DNA of 64,000 nucleotides from Closterium sp. Naga37s-1 (taxonomy: Eukaryota; Streptophyta; Zygnematophyceae; Desmidiales; Closteriaceae). The stretch lies in contig CANJKZ010000084.1 in NCBI GenBank assembly GCA_947471745.1, positions 5,076,501-5,140,500 of the forward strand, written 5' to 3'. The notes beneath the pieces were generated by a model, which did not search any database, was not told where the DNA came from, and worked only from the letters and a program-made list of their open reading frames with translations. Every line of letters begins with the position of its first letter. The first letter of the stretch is position 1. This document shows positions 11,485 to 20,509 of the stretch, piece by piece. The translations under genes were made by a program, and so were the position numbers.

Positions 11485-14400
11485 ATGGCTACCCCTAGTG
11501 TCCTCGCTTTTGACGCTGAGGGTCGGGCCATTGACTTTGACGTCTGGATAGATGACCTGCAGCTTTTCTTACAGTGCGACAGAGCAGACGGCCTCTCCCT
11601 CTTTGACCTCACTTCTGGTGCCTCCCCTGCCCCTGCTGTTGATGCTGACGCCACTGTTCGCTCACAGTGGGCCACGCGCGATGCTGCTGCACGTCTTCCT
11701 GTGCGTCGCCACCTGCCTACCTCTGAGCGTGCGCACTTTAGCCAGTACAAGAGTGCTCACACCTTGTACGACGCTGTAGTTGCGCGCTACTCCTCCCCTG
11801 CCACTGCTGCACTGAGCCGCCTCATGCTACCGTACCTCTTCCCTGACCTTGCTGCCTTTCCCACAGTCGCTGACCTCATTACGCACCTCCGCACTAGTGA
11901 CACTCGCTACCGTGCTGCGCTTCCTGCTGAGTTCTGCGCCAAGAACCCCCCCCCCATGTACATCACCCTCTACTACATAGTCACCCGGCTCCCTGACTCC
12001 CTTCGCGTAGTCAGGGACCACTTCCTCTCAGTTTGCCCCACCACTCTCACCGTTGACCTCCTCGAGAAGTCCCTCCTAGCAGCAGAGAAGAGCATAGTCG
12101 CTGTAGGAGCCTCTCGTGGTGACCCTCGCACCCCCATCTTTGAGGGGTGTTCCCCCTCCCCCCTTTTGCCCTCTGTTGCCTCTGCTGCTGTGGCCGACCT
12201 CGTTGGGCTTGAGTCGGTCGGTGCGGCGTCTACCCCTAGCGGGAGACGCCGCCCTGGCAAGGGCAAGGGGGGCAGGGGCACTGGAGGAGCTAGCCGGGGC
12301 GGTGGAGGCGGCGGTGGAGGCAGTGGAGGGGGTGGGGGTGGCGGTGGGGGTGGTGGTGGGGGTGGAGGTGTCGGTGGCGGCGGTGGAGGCGGAGGCGGCG
12401 GCGGCGGTGGCGGTGGGAGCGGAGGTAGCGGCGGTGGAGGAGGCGGCGGCGGAGGAGGTGGAGCTGGTCGGGGTGGCGCTGCGCAGAGGGTCGGCTCTGG
12501 TGGTGGTCAGCGCCAGCAGCAGCAGCAGCAGCAGCGCACTCGTGACATCCCCCCCCCTCAGCAGCTCCGTGAGTGGTACGCTGCACGCCAGCGGGGTGGG
12601 GGTACTGGTCCGTGCACCTACGTCCTCCGCACCGGCGACCGCGCGGGTGACCAGTGCGGGGGTGCGCACTCCACCCAGCGCTGCTTTGGCCGCCTGACGG
12701 ACGCTTGGCGTCACCAGTTCCCTGAGGCCACTGAGATCCCCCGCTGGGGTGAGCTGTCTAGGGCGGGTGTTGCTGTCTTTGACCTTGACTTTGATGCTAT
12801 TCTTGCTGCTATGTATACTGTGACTATTAGTGATGAGGGTGACTGTTACCGGTGTTTTCCGCCCGACCCGGGCATTGAGACTGCTGCTCTAGGTACTGGT
12901 GAGGCTGCTGCTCTAGGTGCTAGCGAGGCTGCTGCTCTAGGTGCTCGTGCGTCTGCTCCCTCAGGTGCTGGTGAGTCTGCTCTCTCAGGTACTGCGTCGG
13001 CTTCGGCCTCCCACATCTTCACCCTTGACTCGGGGGCTTCTCGCTCCTTCTTTCGAGACCGCACCACACTCACGCCGCTTGGCCGGCCAGTTGCAGTCTC
13101 TCTGGCAGACCCCTCTGGGGGTCCTGTCCTTGCTCACTTCTCCACTGTCCTCCCGTGTCCGGCGGCCCCCTCTGGCACCCTGTCTGGTCTTTACCTCCCC
13201 TCGTTCTCTACGAACTTGGTGAGTGGTGCTGACCTACAGGATGCGGGGGTTCACCAGTTCACTCCTGCGAGTCAGCGGATGACCCACTGCACGGACGCTC
13301 GGACTGGCCGACACCTGGCCACGTTTACCCGTCGGCCGGGGTCGAGCCTGTACACCCTGACCACTGCGTCTCCTCCAGTCACTGCGTCTGGTCAGGTAGC
13401 TGCGTCGGGTCAGGTGTTTGCTGCAGCGTCCAGGTCTGGTCCTGAGTCTGCCCCCTGTTCGTGTCGCCTCCTGTCTCACGAGACTCTCCTCTGGCACCAC
13501 CGCCTTGGTCACCCCTCCCTGCTTCGTCTCCGAGGCATGGCCTCCCGTGTCCTTGTCTCTGGTCTTCCCCGGTCCCTCCCTCCCCTTCCTCCGGGGCCTG
13601 GCCCTACCTGCGTCCCCTGTGTCGAGGGGCGGCAGCGGGCTGCCCCTCACTCCTCCCAGTTTCCTCCGACAGAGGCCCCGCTGCAGACGCTTCACATGGA
13701 CGTGTGGGGCCCGGCCCGCGTCCGTGGACAGGGTCACGAGCGCTACTTCCTGCTGGTGGTTGACGACTACTCGCGTTACACCACAGTCTTCCCCTTGCGC
13801 AGCAAGGGTGATGTCACTGAGGTGTTGATCGACTGGATCCGCGCAGCTCGTCTCCAGCTCAGGCAGAGCTTCGGCTCGGACTTTCCTGTTCTGCGTCTGC
13901 ACTCTGACAGAGGTGGAGAGTTCTCCTCTGGCCTTCTGCGAGCCTACTGTCGTGCGCGAGGCATCCGCCAGACCTTCACGCTTCCGGACTCTCCACAGCA
14001 AAATGGGATTGCTGAGCGCCGCATTGGCATGGTCATGGACGTCGCCCGTACGTCCATGATGCATGCGGCTGCCCCCCATTTTCTGTGGCCGTTTGCGGTT
14101 CGGTACGCGGCGCATCAGATCAACCTTCACCCTAGGGTCTCCAGGCCGGAGACCTCCCCAGCTTTGCTGTGGACGGGGAAGGTTGGCGATGCGTCTGCGT
14201 TCCGTGTCTGGGGATCTCGGGCGTTTGTCCGCGACTTGTCTGCGGACAAGCTGTCCCCTCGTGCTGCTCCTTGCGTCTTCCTTGGCTTCCCCCCTGACGC
14301 GCCAGGGTGGCAGTTCTACCACCCCACCTCTCGCCGTGTTCTGTCCTCCCAGGACGTCACGTTTGACGAGTCGGTCCCCTACTACCGCCTCTTCCCCTAC

Positions 14401-17400
14401 CGCACTCCGTCCCTCCCCCCACCACCGCTCTTCCTTGTGCCAGGTCCCCCCCCGGTAGACCCCCTCCCCCCTCAGGGTCCTGCCCCTTCAGGTGTGTCCC
14501 AGGTAGACGCAGTCGAGCCTGTCGAGGTTACTGGTGACTCTGGTGCTGCTGAGGGTGCTGAGCCTGGGGGTGCTGACGCTGGGGGTGCTGAGCGTGTGGG
14601 TGCTACGCCTGGGGGTGCTGAGCCTGAGGGTGCTACTACTGGGGGTGCTGAGCCTGGGGGTACTGAGCCTGGAGGTGCTACTACTGGAGGTGCTGAGCCT
14701 GGGGGTGCTGAGCCTGGGGGTGCTGAGCCTGGGGGTGCTACGCCTGGAGGTGCTGAGCCTGGGGGTGCGGAGCCTGCAGGAGCTGGGCCTGCTTGTGTGG
14801 CGTTTGGCGGTGCTGAGCCTGGAGGTTCTCCAGGTGCTTCGTCTCGGCGGGAGCCACTCTCTCCACAGGAGCTGCGCGAGTGGTTTGCCCGGCGCTGGAG
14901 GCGTGCTGCTGGTGCTGGAGGTTCTTCGGCTACTGAGGGTGCTGGTGCCGCGGGTCCCGGAGGTGCTCGTACTGGGAGTACTGGAGCTGCTGGGCCTACG
15001 GGTACGACTGGAGCTGGAGCTGCTGAGGGTGTTGACGCTGAGGCTACTGCTGTCGGTCCTGGAGGCGGTCCTGCTGGGGGTGCTACTGGTGCTGCTGGAG
15101 GTACTGGGGCTGGAGGTGCTGCTGGCGCTGGTGCTGCCGCTGGGGGTACTGGTGCTGTCCCTGCTGTGTCTGGAGTCGCCGCGTGGCCTCGGCCGTACTT
15201 CGTTCTGCTCCTTCAGCAGGTTCTTGGTCTCCCGCCTTCTACTGGTCCTCCTCCTCCCTTAGAGTGTCCACAGCCTGTCCTGTCACAGTTACAGTTACAG
15301 CCGGCCTCCCCACTGCCCGCTCCTTCTCCCTACACTGGTCCTACTGGAGGTCTTGCTGAGCGTCGTGAGCCTGCGTCGCGTCCTGCGTCGCCTGTCCGTA
15401 CTGCTCGCGCTAGTGGTCATGGTTCGCGTCAGCGTCCTCCTCCTGTCCCTGGCACGCACCGGATGTCTCTGCGTCCGTCCACTGCTCCTCTGCGTGCCCC
15501 TTTGCCTTCTCCTCCTGAGTCCTCTCTTCCTGCTCTTCCCGACCCGGAGTCGGACTCTCTTCGTGCTGCCAGTCCTACTGTCACGCGTCTCCTTGCTACT
15601 GTCGTCACTGACCCTTCCTTTGCGTCCACTGCTGCGTCTGCCCTAGTTGCTGAGCTCGTCGACTTTGCTGCTCGCTGTCGTCTAGACTACGCTGCTTGTC
15701 TTGTCGCTGAGTCTGAGTCTGTCTGTCCTCCGTCCGTCGGGGGTGAGTGTGCCCTTGGCACGGACGTCCTTGAGGACAGGCAGGAGGAGTTCCAGTGTTT
15801 GGCTGCTGCTTCACCTCATCTCGTGTCCGTACTGCTTACCCCTGAGGGAGACCCGGATGCACTTGACATCCCGACTCCGCGCTCTTACGCGGAGGCGATA
15901 GAGGGTCCCTACTCCTCTCAGTGGCAGGCAGATATGGACACAGAGATGGCTTCCTGGAAGTCCACAGGCACCTACGTTGACGAGGTTCCCCCGCCTGGGG
16001 CGAACATCGTCAGTGGCATGTGGATTTTCAGGGTGAAGCGGCCGCCGGGTTCTCCGCCTGTCTTCAAGGCGCGTTACGTGGCTCGTGGCTTCAGTCAGCG
16101 GCAGGGAGTTGACTACTTTCAGACCTTCTCTCCCACCCCGAAGATGACCACTCTTCGGGTACTGCTGCACATAGCTGCTCACCGCGACTACGAGCTGCAC
16201 TCTCTTGACTTCAGCACTGCTTTCTTGCAGGGCAGCCTGCACGAGGAGATCTGGCTGCGTCGCCCACCTGGCTTCACTGGGTCTTTTCCTCCTGGCACCC
16301 AGTGGAGCCTCCAGCGGCCAGTCTACGGTCTCCGCCAGGCACCGCGTGAGTGGCACGACACACTGAGGACTACACTTGCGGCTCTTGGGTTTGCTCCCTC
16401 TACTACCGACCCGTCGCTGTTTCTGCGCACCGACACTTCTTTGCCGCCGTTCTACATCCTCGTGTACGTCGACGACTTGGTCTTTGCCACAGCTGACACT
16501 GCTGGACTCGCCCACGTGAAGTCCGAGCTGCAGAAGAGACACACGTGCACAGACCTGGGTGAACTGCGCAGCTACCTTGGCTTGCAGATCACCCGGGACA
16601 GAGCACGCCGCACCATTACCCTGACTCAGTCACACATGGTGCAGCAGGTCCTTCAGCGCTTCGGCTTCACGTACTCCTCGCCTCAGGCCACTCCTCTGCC
16701 TACTCGCCACTCGCTCTCAGCTCTGCCTTCGGATGAGTCCGTAGAGTCGAGTGGCCCGTACCCAGAGCTTGTTGGCTGCCTCATGTACCTGATGACCTGC
16801 ACACGACCTGACCTTGCATACCCTCTTAGCATTCTCGCACGCTATGTTGCTCCTGGGAGACACAGACCGGAGCACATGGCTGCAGCAAAGAGGGTGTTGC
16901 GCTACTTGTGCAGTACGTCGGGCATGGGGCTTGTGCTTGGAGGGCAGAGTCCAGTGGTCCTCACTGGGCACGCAGACGCTTCTTGGGCTGACGACCAGGC
17001 CACGCAGCGGTCGTCACAGGGTTACACCTTCAGCCTTGGTTCCGGCTCTGTTTCGTGGCGGGCTACCCGCTCGTCTTCTGTTCTCGGCTCCAGTTGTGAG
17101 GCTGAGATCTACGCTGGGGCCATGGCTGCACAGGAGCTTCGCTGGCTCACCTACCTGCTGACTGACCTCGGAGAGCCGCCTCGTTCTCCTCCAGTGCTGT
17201 ACGTAGACAACAAGGCCATGCTGGCCTTGTGTCGAGAGCAGAGACTGGAGCACAGAACGAAGCACATTGCTCTCCGCTACTTCCTTGCTCGTGAGCTACA
17301 GCAGCGTGGTCAGCTGCGGCTTGCGTACGTGGCCTCTGAGGCCAACACTGCTGATATCTTCACCAAGGCACTTGCGCCTTGTGATCATCAGCGTTTCTGT

Positions 17401-17448
17401 ACTCAGCTGGGCCTTGTGCCTACCTTGCCTCACTTGCTCACCCCTTGA
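11485..17448 (+). CDS. Copia gag-pol polyprotein of Cop4, intact, 1987 aa
   Basis: The ATG at 11485 starts MATPSVLAFD, the conserved gag start of Cop2 and Cop7. Gag (about 1-450) has a UBN2-like segment, a Gly tract (about 265-335, ggt/ggc/gga repeats) and a finger C377-x13-C391-x3-H395-x4-C400, an unusual spacing for a copia knuckle. Aspartic protease DSGA is at 515. The pre-integrase zinc site is H671/H672/H676 with C709/C712. Integrase has D739, D808, E844 (DD35E). A low-complexity linker rich in GGAEP and GGA repeats follows (about 1015-1240). RT has LD1575F and YVD1663D1664. RNase H has D1831, E1872 or E1874, and D1908. All catalytic residues are present with no stop or frameshift, so it is likely functional. 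Gag and pol form one frame as usual for copia, and no frameshift signal is needed. Confidence 0.95.
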   Translation: MATPSVLAFDAEGRAIDFDVWIDDLQLFLQCDRADGLSLFDLTSGASPAPAVDADATVRSQWATRDAAARLPVRRHLPTSERAHFSQYKSAHTLYDAVVARYSSPATAALSRLMLPYLFPDLAAFPTVADLITHLRTSDTRYRAALPAEFCAKNPPPMYITLYYIVTRLPDSLRVVRDHFLSVCPTTLTVDLLEKSLLAAEKSIVAVGASRGDPRTPIFEGCSPSPLLPSVASAAVADLVGLESVGAASTPSGRRRPGKGKGGRGTGGASRGGGGGGGGSGGGGGGGGGGGGGGGVGGGGGGGGGGGGGGGSGGSGGGGGGGGGGGAGRGGAAQRVGSGGGQRQQQQQQQRTRDIPPPQQLREWYAARQRGGGTGPCTYVLRTGDRAGDQCGGAHSTQRCFGRLTDAWRHQFPEATEIPRWGELSRAGVAVFDLDFDAILAAMYTVTISDEGDCYRCFPPDPGIETAALGTGEAAALGASEAAALGARASAPSGAGESALSGTASASASHIFTLDSGASRSFFRDRTTLTPLGRPVAVSLADPSGGPVLAHFSTVLPCPAAPSGTLSGLYLPSFSTNLVSGADLQDAGVHQFTPASQRMTHCTDARTGRHLATFTRRPGSSLYTLTTASPPVTASGQVAASGQVFAAASRSGPESAPCSCRLLSHETLLWHHRLGHPSLLRLRGMASRVLVSGLPRSLPPLPPGPGPTCVPCVEGRQRAAPHSSQFPPTEAPLQTLHMDVWGPARVRGQGHERYFLLVVDDYSRYTTVFPLRSKGDVTEVLIDWIRAARLQLRQSFGSDFPVLRLHSDRGGEFSSGLLRAYCRARGIRQTFTLPDSPQQNGIAERRIGMVMDVARTSMMHAAAPHFLWPFAVRYAAHQINLHPRVSRPETSPALLWTGKVGDASAFRVWGSRAFVRDLSADKLSPRAAPCVFLGFPPDAPGWQFYHPTSRRVLSSQDVTFDESVPYYRLFPYRTPSLPPPPLFLVPGPPPVDPLPPQGPAPSGVSQVDAVEPVEVTGDSGAAEGAEPGGADAGGAERVGATPGGAEPEGATTGGAEPGGTEPGGATTGGAEPGGAEPGGAEPGGATPGGAEPGGAEPAGAGPACVAFGGAEPGGSPGASSRREPLSPQELREWFARRWRRAAGAGGSSATEGAGAAGPGGARTGSTGAAGPTGTTGAGAAEGVDAEATAVGPGGGPAGGATGAAGGTGAGGAAGAGAAAGGTGAVPAVSGVAAWPRPYFVLLLQQVLGLPPSTGPPPPLECPQPVLSQLQLQPASPLPAPSPYTGPTGGLAERREPASRPASPVRTARASGHGSRQRPPPVPGTHRMSLRPSTAPLRAPLPSPPESSLPALPDPESDSLRAASPTVTRLLATVVTDPSFASTAASALVAELVDFAARCRLDYAACLVAESESVCPPSVGGECALGTDVLEDRQEEFQCLAAASPHLVSVLLTPEGDPDALDIPTPRSYAEAIEGPYSSQWQADMDTEMASWKSTGTYVDEVPPPGANIVSGMWIFRVKRPPGSPPVFKARYVARGFSQRQGVDYFQTFSPTPKMTTLRVLLHIAAHRDYELHSLDFSTAFLQGSLHEEIWLRRPPGFTGSFPPGTQWSLQRPVYGLRQAPREWHDTLRTTLAALGFAPSTTDPSLFLRTDTSLPPFYILVYVDDLVFATADTAGLAHVKSELQKRHTCTDLGELRSYLGLQITRDRARRTITLTQSHMVQQVLQRFGFTYSSPQATPLPTRHSLSALPSDESVESSGPYPELVGCLMYLMTCTRPDLAYPLSILARYVAPGRHRPEHMAAAKRVLRYLCSTSGMGLVLGGQSPVVLTGHADASWADDQATQRSSQGYTFSLGSGSVSWRATRSSSVLGSSCEAEIYAGAMAAQELRWLTYLLTDLGEPPRSPPVLYVDNKAMLALCREQRLEHRTKHIALRYFLARELQQRGQLRLAYVASEANTADIFTKALAPCDHQRFCTQLGLVPTLPHLLTP

Positions 17449-17655
17449 CCTTGTTTGTACTGTTGCATATATATATACACCTGCTCTTGCTTGTCTAGCC
17501 TTATATATATATGTAATCCTGCATGTGAACTGGCCTTGTGGCCTTGAACCTGTGCTCGGAATGTGTGGTGACTTTGTGATCCACCCTGAGCTTGCTTTGC
17601 TTTGCTTTACTGGTCTTGTGACCCCTTGTTCTCCCCCACTTTGCCTATGGGGGTG

Positions 17656-17780
17656 TGTCAGATTTATATGACAGAGCTACTGTAGGCTATAGTGGGGTAG
17701 CACATATGGGGTACAGTTTTCTAGGGTTTGCATTTGTACCCAACTTTCCCTTAGTCATTCCCATTCCTCGTTTCTTCTCA
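17656..17780 (+). repeat. 3' LTR of Cop4 (125 bp)
   Basis: Starts TGTCAGATTTATATGAC and ends TTCTTCTCA, followed by target duplication caacg. It matches the 5' LTR at 124/125 positions. Confidence 0.92.
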
Positions 17781-18057
17781 CAACGAGTGCCGAGAAGGTG
17801 GCGCTGGTGAGTGTGATCCCAATGTCGATGGGGTTCGGAATATTGTGTGTACGACAAAGGTTGCTGGTTACGTTGGTGCGGCGGATGTCCTTGATTGTCG
17901 GTGTAGCAGGAGAGTGGTTGAAATTTGCGGTTTCCAAAAATCCATACACGCAATGTGGAGCCTTGATCTTTGATTTTGGCGAGATGTTGTACTCTATACT
18001 TGAATGTCCCTGACGAATTCCAGTGTGGGTGTCTTGGGTTGAAGTGATAGAAGGGGA

Positions 18058-18500
18058 GGCTATCCAACACTATGGTTAGATTAGACAAGAAAATACCCCA
18101 CTGCTCCAAGCCAAACCATTTTTTTTTTTTTTTAATACATATGGCAATAACCAACTATGATTCGTATTGACAAACACCGTGGTCAAGAATTTGCCCATCT
18201 AAAATCAGCATATGCATGTCCCTCCCTAAGGCAGTGGGCCTCTGGCCGGTGTAGGACCTTTGGCCCCAGAGGAACGGCTATCCAACACTATGGTTAGATT
18301 AGACAAGAAAATACCCCACTGCTCCAAGCCAAACCATTTTTTTTTTTTTTTTTTTTTTTATACATATGGCAATAACCAACTATGATTCGTATTGACAAAC
18401 ACCATGGTCAATAATTTGCCCATCTAAAATCAACATATGCATGTCCCTCCCTAAGGCAGTGGCCCTCTGGTCGGTGTAGGACCTTTGGCCCCAGAGGAAC
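18058..18500 (+). repeat. 220-bp tandem duplication with poly-T tract
   Basis: 18058-18275 and 18276-18500 are two adjacent, nearly identical copies beginning ggctatccaacactatgg and ending ggccccagaggaac. They differ mainly in the length of an internal T run (about 16 versus 22) and a few substitutions. No coding content is seen. The right copy runs directly into the 48-bp minisatellite. Confidence 0.88.
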
Positions 18501-19045
18501 GGCTTTCTGGCCACACGGGGACCCTCGGTCACCCCCCCCCCCCCCCCCTTGGGGACGGCTCTCTGGCCACACGGGGACCCTCGGTCCCTTCCCCCCCTGG
18601 GGGACGGCTCTCTGACCACACGGGGACCCTCGGTCCCCTTCCCCCCCTGGGGGACGGCTCTCTGGCCACACGGGGACCCTCGGTCCCCTTCCCCCCCTAG
18701 GGGACGGCTCTCTGGCCACACGGGGACCCTCGGTCCCCTTCCCCCCCTTGGGGGACGGCTCTCTGGCCACACGGGGACCCTCGGTCCCCTTCCCCCCCTT
18801 GGGGGACGACTCTCTGGCCACACCGGGACCCTCGGTCCCCTTCCCCCCCTGGGGGACGGCTCTCTGGCCACACGGGGACCCTCGGTCCCTTCCCCCCCTT
18901 GGGGGACGGCTCTCTGGCCACACGAGGACACTCGGTCCCCTTCTCCCCCTGGGGGACGGCTCTCTGGCCACACGAGGACACTCGGCCCCCTTCTCCCCCT
19001 GGGGGACGGCTCTCTGGCCACACGGGGACCCTAGATCCCTTCTTT
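18501..19045 (+). repeat. 48-bp GC-rich minisatellite, about 11 copies
   Basis: The unit is about 48-50 bp and centres on ggctctctggccacacgg, followed by ggaccctcggtcc and a C run of 6-8. Units differ by substitutions and C-run length. Open frames on both strands translate the repeat and have no other support. Confidence 0.9.
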
Positions 19046-19329
19046 CCATTGGAGGACGTCGTTGGGTGTGTGCAGTTGATCGTGTCGTCGGTGAAATTTT
19101 CCGACGCGTCTAGTAGAGTCCCACTTTAACAAACTTCTTTCCACAATCACGGCGTTGGGCCCGTATTTCTGCCATCAATGGATTGACGGGGCATAGACAT
19201 TATTAAACAGGAAATGCAGAGAACGTAATGAAACAAGAAAAGAAGTTGAAATTGAATTGCAACACTTATATGCCACTGAACGAGCTGGTGGTTGATGCCT
19301 AGTCAAACGCTCTAGGCGCTGCATTGGCT

Positions 19330-19600
19330 ATGTCGTCTCTGTGGCGCTAGTGACAATTTCGCCACAGTCGCGCGTGTGGCGATTTCGTCCCTTGAGCGCG
19401 CCACTGGCGCCAGTGGCGATTTCGTCCCTGGTGCGCGCCACTGGTGCCAGCGGCGATTTCGTCCCTGCTGCGCACCACTGGCGCCAGTGGCGATTTCGTC
19501 TCTGGTGCGCGCCACTGGCGCCAATGGCGATTTCGGCACTTGCGCATGCCTCTGGCGCGTGCCACTGGCGATTTCGTCCCTGGCGCGCCAGTTGTAGTTT
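19330..19600 (+). repeat. 36-bp minisatellite, about 7-8 copies
   Basis: The unit is built on gccactggcgccagtggcga plus ttcgtccctggtgcgc. It contains the palindrome tggcgcca, so each unit can fold on itself. ORFs through it are repeat by-products. The surrounding 19046-19329 and 19601-19788 show nothing that I can identify. Confidence 0.85.
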
Positions 19601-19788
19601 CGTCCGGCGCACTTCGCTCTCAATTGAGCGCACGCGAATTACAGTCGCATGCCTGATTATGTCGCATTTCACAGTGAACACGCGGGGGAGCCAGAGCACT
19701 TGGCAGTTGGGTTGTTGTTTCCTAGTAGTAGGTACCGTAGTACTGGTATTAGTGAGAGCGGGAACCTGAGAAGTGGTTGGACGAGAAT

Positions 19789-20111
19789 GAGTGGAACTGC
19801 AAAGTGTTAGAATCAGGAACGGAATGAATGAAACAGAGAAGAAGGGATTTCACTAGCAGGCAGTTGAGTACATATAGCAAACCCTAAATTGGGATGTACT
19901 CGCTATAGAGTACCCCACTGCAGGCTAGACAAATATAACATATTCTGACACAAAGTTCCGAAATGAAGTCGTGGGTGGAGGCCGATTGGCCTCCAACCCT
20001 CATTATGTACTCGACGAATTGTAATTTGCCGTTGCTTTGCTGCGTTACAAGCAGTTGCGCTTTCACAATATGCATTTTTAGAAAGTGTTACATACTTCCG
20101 AAAAAAATCAT
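19789..20111 (+). repeat. Repeat R1, copy carrying a solo LTR
   Basis: Same sequence as 10056-10229, interrupted after gtggaactgcaaag by the LTR at 19805-19950. The uninterrupted copy proves the insertion point and its 5-bp duplication. Confidence 0.82.
19805..19950 (-). mobile_element. Cop5: solo LTR of the Cop3 family
   Basis: 146 bp, TGTTAGAATCAGGAACGG...ATTCTGACA on the plus strand, nearly identical to the two Cop3 LTRs. It is flanked by a perfect duplication caaag (19800-19804, 19951-19955). There is no internal sequence, so the element was removed by LTR-LTR recombination. Confidence 0.92.
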
Positions 20112-20138
20112 GTTTTTGGGATATATTACACTACACAA

Positions 20139-20271
20139 TGCATACACCCACAATGAGAGTGGATGCATTGAGCATAAAGTTGGGTACAAGTACTAACCCT
20201 AATTGGGTTGTACCCCTTATGGGCTACCCCACTATAGCCTACACAAATGTAAGCACTAAAACATTTGGACA
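20139..20271 (-). repeat. 3' LTR of Cop6 (outer boundary uncertain)
   Basis: 20150-20271 aligns with the 5' LTR at 27451-27583. 20139 is chosen because it gives the same 133-bp length and ends in CA on the minus strand. Confidence 0.65.
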
Positions 20272-20509
20272 CACCCCCATAGGCAAAGTGGGGGAGAAGA
20301 AGTGGTCACAAGATCAGTCAAGAAAAACAAAGCAAACTAAGGGTGGATCACATAGTCACCACACCACACATTATGAGCACAAGCAAATGGCCACAAGGCC
20401 AGTTCACATGCAGAGTTTTATAAAAGAGAACAAACAGTACAGTGATCATACCCTAGCAAGAGCAAGCATGCAAGTATATATATAGATCAAATTACAAGCA
20501 AAGTCACAC

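Larger units (their letters stand above)
10350..17780 (+). mobile_element. Cop4: structurally intact young Ty1/copia retrotransposon
   Basis: LTRs at 10350-10474 and 17656-17780 are both 125 bp and differ at one position (second base, A versus G). The element is flanked by a perfect target duplication caacg (10345-10349, 17781-17785). The PBS TGGTATCGAGCAGGTTCC (10475) resembles the initiator-Met tRNA complement. The leader (10530-11400) is followed by one uninterrupted 1987-codon gag-pol, a 3' untranslated segment and a G-rich tract (atgggggtg) abutting the 3' LTR. Every part needed for autonomous retrotransposition is visible. The 5' LTR starts TA instead of TG, which may weaken integrase end recognition in a future copy, though the next cDNA would normally be templated from both ends. 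Confidence 0.95.
10241..17965 (+). pseudogene. Candidate Cys-rich (EGF-like) exon interrupted by Cop4
   Basis: Removing Cop4 and one target duplication joins 10349 to 17786 and leaves one open frame from about 10255 to a TGA near 17965. It reads ...VVDGIN|ECREGGAGECD... and continues with further Cys residues. The pattern resembles a calcium-binding EGF-like module (D-x-x-E-C ... C ... C), but only one module is visible and its later cysteines fit poorly. A possible acceptor (ttctgttcttgcaaag) lies at about 10245-10260. It could be a host exon, a decayed gene fragment or chance: the first part is duplicated at 8335-8390. No other exon of the gene is identified. Confidence 0.35.

Noticed and set aside
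18118..18365. Poly-T tracts as tails of a SINE or processed gene
   Set aside because: Both tracts lie inside the two copies of the same 220-bp duplication, with no target duplication around them and no coding or tRNA-like body.
18501..19045. CRISPR-like regular repeats (also 36501-43564 and 59826-60235)
   Set aside because: Units are directly adjacent with no unique spacers, there are no cas genes, and the window is nuclear eukaryotic DNA.
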